A stretch of DNA of 64,000 nucleotides, taken from positions 62,001-126,000 of the forward strand of contig NZ_JNZS01000009.1 in NCBI RefSeq assembly GCF_000718515.1, written 5' to 3'. The position numbers were made by a program, and so were the translations under genes. This document shows, in pieces, positions 59,409-64,000 of this stretch. The first letter of the stretch is position 1; every line of letters starts with the position of its first letter. Below the pieces are notes generated by a model. The model ran no database searches. It was not told the origin of the DNA and worked only from the letters and a program-made list of their open reading frames with translations. The DNA comes from Micromonospora parva. Its GTDB lineage: Bacteria > Actinomycetota > Actinomycetes > Mycobacteriales > Micromonosporaceae.

Positions 59409-60036
59409 GACGTGCTCACCTCCTGTGGGCTAAGCGGCCACGGTCCTTCCGTGGCAGGAGGTCTTGTGTCGTGGTCCGCACGCGCCGAGGGAACCCGGCC
59501 GGACGCGGACAACCTGACCAGGATACCCGGTCCGAACGATCATGCCCGGGGTGGTCGGGCCGGCACCCGGACATGCCGACGGGGGCCCACCGTCCGGCCG
59601 TCAATCGGCCGGTGGTGGACCCCCGTCTACGAGGCCGCGGGGCGTCCGGTCCGCATTCCTTGGGTGGGACCTGGGGAGGAACGACCACACCGATGAGGTT
59701 GGACCGAAGACGCCCCGCGGAGCTTTATCGTGTTGTTATCTGACGATACAACAGCACTCGTACCTTGTCGGGGGAAAAAGCACAATTTTCCGAGATCGTC
59801 GTCGCTCGGTGGCCGCTGTGCGATGGGGTCGCCCCCGCTGCGCCGGGCCGCGCAGCGGGGGTGACCTCGCTGTCGGCCGGCGACCGCCGATCACCGGGTG
59901 CGGCGCTCGCGCCACAGGCGGCACCGGAATGCTGGTCGCCGGTTCACACCCATCAACGATCGTCGGTCCGTCCGGTGACGCGACACCGCCCCGGCCGTCG
60001 CCCCGGCCGTCGGGGTCGCGACGTAGGCTCGCTCGC
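59409..60036. promoter_or_regulatory. rpsF leader and nfo upstream region, with hairpins
   Basis: No convincing gene is seen in these 628 nt; long frames on both strands look non-coding. Features: a 7-bp hairpin GCCACGG-TCCTT-CCGTGGC at 59437-59455 in the rpsF leader; a long imperfect hairpin at 59578-59627 (arms GACGGGGGCCCACCG and its near complement, loop TCAAT); and TGTTGTTATC / GATACAACA at 59731-59753, an almost perfect inverted repeat in a less G+C-rich segment (59720-59800). Promoters for the rpsF operon and nfo must be here. Confidence 0.5.
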
Positions 60037-60828
60037 ATGCGTATCGGAGCCCACGTCGACTCGACCGACCCGCTGGCGGAGGCGGCCGCCCGGTCCGCCG
60101 ACACCGTGCAGTTCTTCCTCTCCGACCCACAGGGTTGGAAGGCACCCAAGCCGCGCGAAGACGCCGAGCGGCTGCGCGCCGCCGAGGTCGACCTGTACGT
60201 GCACGCGCCGTACGTCATCAACGTGGCCACGCTCAACAACCGCATCCGGATCCCGAGCCGAAAGCTGCTGCTCGGGCACGCCACCGCGGCCGCCGCGATC
60301 GGCGCCAAGGGCCTGATCGTCCACGGTGGGCACGTCAACGCGGGCGACGACCTGGCCGTCGGCTTCGACAACTGGCGCAAGACCTTCGCGTACGCGGCAG
60401 ACTCCGGCGGCTTCGGCGTGCCGGTCCTGATCGAGAACACCGCCGGCGGCGACAACGCCTGCGCCCGACGGCTGGACGCGCTCGCCCGACTCTGGGACGC
60501 CATCGGTGACCACGAGGTCGGCTTCTGCCTGGACACCTGCCACGCGTACGCCGGCGGCGAGGAGCTGCTCGGCCTGGTCGACCGGGTAAAGGCGATCACC
60601 GGGCGGATCGACCTGGTGCACGCCAACAACTCCAAGGGTGCGTTCAACTCCGGCCAGGACCGACACGACAACCTCGGCGGCGGGACTATCGACCCGGAGC
60701 TGGTGGTGGCGGTGATCCGGGCGGCCGGCGCGCCGGTGGTCGTCGAGACACCGGGCGGCGTGGCCGGCCAGGCCGCCGACATCGACTTTCTGCGTGAGCA
60801 ACTCGGAGCGGAGAGCCCGGCGGCATGA
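60037..60828 (+). CDS. nfo: Deoxyribonuclease IV (AP endonuclease)
   Basis: A 263-residue endonuclease IV, a TIM-barrel enzyme with three metals that cleaves 5' to abasic sites. Motifs: [57 protein letters not shown] and [17 protein letters not shown]; the metal-binding His, Asp and Glu residues are all present. It is somewhat shorter than E. coli Nfo (285). Its TGA overlaps the ATG of the next membrane protein gene by 4 nt, although no functional link is obvious. Confidence 0.9.
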   Translation: MRIGAHVDSTDPLAEAAARSADTVQFFLSDPQGWKAPKPREDAERLRAAEVDLYVHAPYVINVATLNNRIRIPSRKLLLGHATAAAAIGAKGLIVHGGHVNAGDDLAVGFDNWRKTFAYAADSGGFGVPVLIENTAGGDNACARRLDALARLWDAIGDHEVGFCLDTCHAYAGGEELLGLVDRVKAITGRIDLVHANNSKGAFNSGQDRHDNLGGGTIDPELVVAVIRAAGAPVVVETPGGVAGQAADIDFLREQLGAESPAA

Positions 60829-63053
60829 CGAGCGGACAGCCCGGGACCGGCAACACCCCGCCCACCCCCACCGGCGCGGACACCGAGAGTCGACCCGCCA
60901 CCACGGCCGCGCCGGGCACGCCCACCCAGCCGGCTCGCCCCTCCGACCCGGCTCGTACCTCCGACAACGCCGCCACCGAGACCACCGCGGGCTCGCCGCC
61001 GGACGTCGGTGCAGGCAGTGGAGCCGCCCCGAGTGGCGACCCCGAGGCCGCCCCCGCGACGAGCGGTCCCGCCAGCGACACGGCCCGGCGCGGCGACACG
61101 AAGGCCGCCACCAAGCAGGACGCCGCCCAGGGCGGCAGCACCACCAGCGCCAGCACCGCCAAGGACAGCACCACGACCAAGGACACCGGCGCGACCAAGG
61201 GCGGTGACGCAGGCAAGGGCGCGAAGGGTGACGACGCCGACGGTCCGGACAAGGCCGACGGCGAGGCGAAGCCCGTCGGCCCGGAGCGTTGGGAGGCGTT
61301 CGCCTCCGCGCCGGAGCCACGGCCCTCCATCTTCACTAGGGCCGGCCGCGCCGTCGGTCGGTTCCTGATCCACGAGTGGACCCTGGCCACCCTCGCCGCC
61401 ACGGCACTGGCCGTGCTGATGACCTGGCCGACGCTGCGCTATCCGCGCTACACCCTCCCGCAGGACTACTGGGACCCCAGCCTGCAGGCCTGGCAGATGG
61501 CCTGGTCCGGGCACATCCTGCTGGCCGACCCGGCGCGCCTGTGGCAGTCCAACACGTTCTTCCCGGAGCTGTGGAGCTTCGCGTTCTCCGACACCCTGCT
61601 CGGGTACGCCCCGGCCGGCATGCTCGGCAGCGGTCCCGAGGACGCCATCCTGCGCTACAACATCATGTTCGTGTTGGCGCACGCGCTCGCCACGCTCGGG
61701 GCGTACGCGTTGGCCCGACAGCTCGGGGCCGGCCGGATCGGTGCCGCCGTCGCCGGTGTGAGTTACACCTACGCGCCGTGGCTGCTGGCCCAGGCCGGGC
61801 ACCTGCACGTGCTCTCCAACGGGGGCATCCCGCTGGCACTGGCGATGTTGGCGCGCGGGCACGGTTGGTCCCTCCGACACGGTTACCGACCGGAGCGACG
61901 GCATGACGGCTGGGTCTACGCCGGTTGGCTGGTGGCGGCGTGGCAGCTCAGCCTCGGCTTCGGCATCGGGTTGCCGTTCGCGTACTTCCTGGCCGGCACG
62001 GTGCTGGTCGCTGCCGTCCTCTTCTTCGCGCGGCGGCTGCGCACCAGGCAGGCCGTTCCGTTCGGTCGCCGGCTGTTCACCGCCGATCTGCTCGGCGGGG
62101 TGTTGTTCGCCGGTATCGGCCTGTTGATGGCGTTCCCGTTCTACAAGGTGACCGAGCTGCACCCGTACGCCGAGCGCACCATCGCCGACATCAGCATCTT
62201 CTCGCCGCCGGCGTCGGGCTTCGTGACGGCGCCCGCGGAGTCGCGGATCTGGGGTGGGCTGCACGAGGGGGCCCGGGCGGCACTGCCGTGGCACCCGGAG
62301 ATGACCCTCCTGCCGGGCTTCGTGCTCTACGCGCTCGCCGCGGGTGGGTTGTTCTTCTCGGTCTGGCGGCTGCGGCAGCGACTGCTGCTGCTGGTCGGGG
62401 TGCTGGTGACGATGGCCTTCGCGATGGGCACCCGCTTCTTCGACGGCACCTTCACCTACGTGCCACTCTTCGAGCACCTGCCGGGCTGGAGCGGGTTGCG
62501 TACCCCTGGGCGGTTGATGCTCTGGACCACGTTGTTGCTCGCCCTGCTCGCGGCGGGCGCGGTCACCGCGCTCACCGACCGGGTCCGCGAGTTGACCGCG
62601 CAACGGATCCCGTCCTGGCCGGGGCCGTGGCTGCGGATGGCCACCCTGCTGCCGCTGCTGCTGGTCACCGTCGAGGGGCTGAACACCACCCCGCATCCGG
62701 TGGTGCCGACCCAGCCGGCGGCGATGCGTTCGGCGGAAGGGCCGATGCTGGTGCTGCCCAGCAATCAGAGCCTGGACCAGCACGTGATGCTCTGGTCGAC
62801 CAGCGGGTTCCCCGACGTGGTCAACGGTGGTAGCGGCTTCACGCCGCGCCAGCTCGACGACGTCCGTCGGGTGAGCCAGTCGTTCCCGGACCAGACGAGC
62901 GTCGACTACCTGCGCACGCTCGGCGTCCGCACTGTGGTGCTGCTGCGCGGCCAGGTCGCCGGCACACCGTGGGAGATCACCATTGACGCCCCGGTCGAGT
63001 CGCTCGGCATCAGCCGGCAGGAGGTCGGGGACGCTGTCGTCTATCGGCTCTGA
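60825..63053 (+). CDS. Large polytopic membrane protein (YfhO/GT-C-like)
   Basis: A 742-residue protein. The first 160 residues are Thr/Ala/Asp/Lys-rich and disordered ([20 protein letters not shown]). Then come about eleven or twelve transmembrane helices, e.g. [40 protein letters not shown] and [20 protein letters not shown]. The large loop after the first helix has [17 protein letters not shown] with an acidic residue as in GT-C transferases. The C-terminal 120 residues form an extracytoplasmic domain ([38 protein letters not shown]). This layout is known in actinobacterial membrane proteins without assigned function. ATG overlaps the nfo stop. Confidence 0.65.
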   Translation: MTSGQPGTGNTPPTPTGADTESRPATTAAPGTPTQPARPSDPARTSDNAATETTAGSPPDVGAGSGAAPSGDPEAAPATSGPASDTARRGDTKAATKQDAAQGGSTTSASTAKDSTTTKDTGATKGGDAGKGAKGDDADGPDKADGEAKPVGPERWEAFASAPEPRPSIFTRAGRAVGRFLIHEWTLATLAATALAVLMTWPTLRYPRYTLPQDYWDPSLQAWQMAWSGHILLADPARLWQSNTFFPELWSFAFSDTLLGYAPAGMLGSGPEDAILRYNIMFVLAHALATLGAYALARQLGAGRIGAAVAGVSYTYAPWLLAQAGHLHVLSNGGIPLALAMLARGHGWSLRHGYRPERRHDGWVYAGWLVAAWQLSLGFGIGLPFAYFLAGTVLVAAVLFFARRLRTRQAVPFGRRLFTADLLGGVLFAGIGLLMAFPFYKVTELHPYAERTIADISIFSPPASGFVTAPAESRIWGGLHEGARAALPWHPEMTLLPGFVLYALAAGGLFFSVWRLRQRLLLLVGVLVTMAFAMGTRFFDGTFTYVPLFEHLPGWSGLRTPGRLMLWTTLLLALLAAGAVTALTDRVRELTAQRIPSWPGPWLRMATLLPLLLVTVEGLNTTPHPVVPTQPAAMRSAEGPMLVLPSNQSLDQHVMLWSTSGFPDVVNGGSGFTPRQLDDVRRVSQSFPDQTSVDYLRTLGVRTVVLLRGQVAGTPWEITIDAPVESLGISRQEVGDAVVYRL

Positions 63054-63068
63054 AGCTCTTCATGGGCG

Positions 63069-63145
63069 GGGTTTGCGGGGGGATCCCGCCCGGCTCCGGG
63101 CGGTCAGGCTTGATCCCTGCGCCGGGCGGGCTCCCCCGCAAACCC
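63069..63145. terminator. Long inverted repeat between convergent genes
   Basis: GGGTTTGCGGGGG at 63069-63081 pairs perfectly with CCCCCGCAAACCC at 63133-63145 (13 bp), with inner CGCCCGG/CCGGGCG pairing and another CCCGG/CCGGG. It lies 15 nt after the membrane protein gene stop and 39 nt before the next stop on the other strand, so it may end both transcripts. Confidence 0.65.
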
Positions 63146-63184
63146 TGGCGTGGTTCCGGCCGTAGTAGACCTTCAGGCTCTGGG

Positions 63185-64000
63185 TCAGGTGGTTGGGACG
63201 GGCTCGGGTTGCGGTTCGCTGCTCGTCTCTCTGCGGCGCCACCGGTCTATCCAGGGCGCGTCTGGTGCGCCGTCGAGAACGCCGCCGTCCGGGTCGTCCG
63301 GGTAGGTGGCCCGCACCGCGTCCTGCTCGGGGTGCAGGATCTCCCGCACCACAAACCCGCAGAGCACCACCACAGTGGCCAGCCGCAACGTCGAGGCCAG
63401 CACGAACACACCCTCCGGGAAGACCGGGCGGCTGGTCGCCGCGCCGAGCAGTTCGCCGTAGAAGGCGACGAAGTAGCAGACCTCGGCGATCTGCCAGGCC
63501 AGGAACGCTCCCCACTTCGGCCGGGCCAGCACCACCAGCGGGAGCAGCCAGAGGACGAACTGCTGCGACCAGACCTTGCTGAAGATGAGGAACGCCGCCA
63601 CCACCAGGAAGCCGAGCTGAGCCAGCCGCGGTCGACGTGGTGCCCGCAGCGCCAGCACGGCCACGCCGAGGCAGGCCAGCCCGAACAGCGCGTACGACAG
63701 GGTGTTGAGGGTGGGGATGTTGGCGTTCAGCCACTCGAACGGACCGAGCTGGGCGGGGTCGTTGCCGACCTTGCCGTCCAGGTAGCGCCCGATGTACCAG
63801 AGCGTGCCCCAGTCGATCGGCCGGGTGGTGTTCAGCTCGAAGAACCGGTCCCAGTTCTCCGGGTACGCCCGGGCGGCCGGCAGGTTCACCAGCACCACGG
63901 CGGCGATCGCCGTACCGATGGCGGTGAGCGCGGCGCGGACCCGGTCGGCCCGTAGCGCCAGGATGAGGATCGGCCCGAGCAGGAACAGCGGCCAGAGTTT
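63185..64000 (-). CDS. GT87-type glycosyltransferase, C-terminal part (cut by window)
   Basis: The frame stays open to the window edge, giving 271 visible residues of a larger membrane protein. It enters with KLWPLFLLGPILILALRADR, a segment typical of the middle of GT87 proteins (K-x-x-P with helix). Further helices: LNTLSYALFGLACLGVAVLA, LAQLGFLVVAAFLIFSKVWS, where FSKVWSQQFVLWLLPL is a strong GT87/DUF2029 signature, and LRLATVVVLCGFVVREIL. The tail is polar. It would be a polyprenyl-phosphosugar-dependent transferase; the catalytic N-terminal part is outside the window. Confidence 0.75.
   Translation of the reverse strand, partial: KLWPLFLLGPILILALRADRVRAALTAIGTAIAAVVLVNLPAARAYPENWDRFFELNTTRPIDWGTLWYIGRYLDGKVGNDPAQLGPFEWLNANIPTLNTLSYALFGLACLGVAVLALRAPRRPRLAQLGFLVVAAFLIFSKVWSQQFVLWLLPLVVLARPKWGAFLAWQIAEVCYFVAFYGELLGAATSRPVFPEGVFVLASTLRLATVVVLCGFVVREILHPEQDAVRATYPDDPDGGVLDGAPDAPWIDRWRRRETSSEPQPEPVPTT

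Noticed and set aside
59736..62783. Minus-strand open frame of about 1015 codons
   Set aside because: Antisense to nfo and the membrane protein gene. Composition is Gly/Arg/Gln-rich without domains.

Overview
The window is about 72% G+C with actinobacterial codon use. Its content points to Micromonosporaceae (Micromonospora or Salinispora type): a bacterial proteasome activator ending in GQYL, a maleylpyruvate-isomerase-type (mycothiol/DinB fold) protein, a large BTAD/NB-ARC/TPR SARP regulator, DUF4192, DUF5926 and DUF6457 families, and the rpsF-ssb-rpsR-rplI block next to dnaB. The genus is inferred from gene content and style, not from a search. I see no rRNA, tRNA, CRISPR array or intact insertion sequence.

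Layout. 0-5.2 kb: GAF/PAS histidine kinase, an anti-sigma-type ATPase, a DUF5926 protein, arginine deiminase and a NERD-like protein. 5.3-13.7 kb: small sensory and ACT-domain proteins, a lipoprotein, prephenate dehydratase, AIM24, a zincin, an OsmC protein, two overlapping HAD phosphatases and the proteasome activator. 13.8-19.4 kb: alpha/beta hydrolase, LivK-type binding lipoprotein, dimethylargininase divergent from an Lrp/AsnC regulator, a quinone oxidoreductase and a YbjN-like protein. 19.5-26.5 kb: first molybdenum cofactor genes (mobA, fdhD, moaA, moaD), with a VapBC-like pair, DUF4192 and a small-molecule kinase between them. 26.5-38.9 kb: metallophosphoesterase, an EndoQ-UvrD fusion, prepilin peptidase, EamA transporter, two paralogous proline-rich membrane proteins, an AAA ATPase, GNAT, DoxX and a GT87 enzyme. 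38.9-41.7 kb: second molybdenum cofactor operon (moaC-mogA-moeA-moaE). 41.9-51.5 kb: the SARP regulator, a GGDEF-EAL enzyme, a polytopic membrane protein, a phosphoribosyltransferase and small proteins. 51.5-59.4 kb: dnaB carrying two inteins, a large membrane protein, and the rpsF-ssb-rpsR-rplI operon. 59.4-64 kb: endonuclease IV, a large membrane protein and a GT87 fragment cut by the window end.

How the genes fit together. Molybdenum cofactor synthesis is nearly complete but split: MoaA and MoaC make cPMP, MoaD and MoaE make molybdopterin, MogA and MoeA insert the metal, MobA adds GMP, and FdhD sulfurates the cofactor for formate dehydrogenase. The dnaB-rpsF region supplies replication and translation core functions. 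EndoQ-UvrD and endonuclease IV are DNA repair enzymes.

Most notable observations: (1) dnaB has an intein in its Walker A motif that starts with Ala and carries the Trp/Cys/Thr triplet of class 3 inteins; its endonuclease region contains a four-Cys zinc-ribbon-like insert. A second, ordinary class 1 intein sits at ESG/SIEQ. (2) The conserved C-terminal tail of DnaB is replaced exactly at the edge of an 11-bp-arm palindrome. (3) Arginine deiminase appears frameshifted by a roughly 44-nt palindromic insertion just after its catalytic Cys. (4) DnaA-box-like sequences recur in three divergent intergenic regions. (5) EndoQ is fused to a complete UvrD-type helicase.
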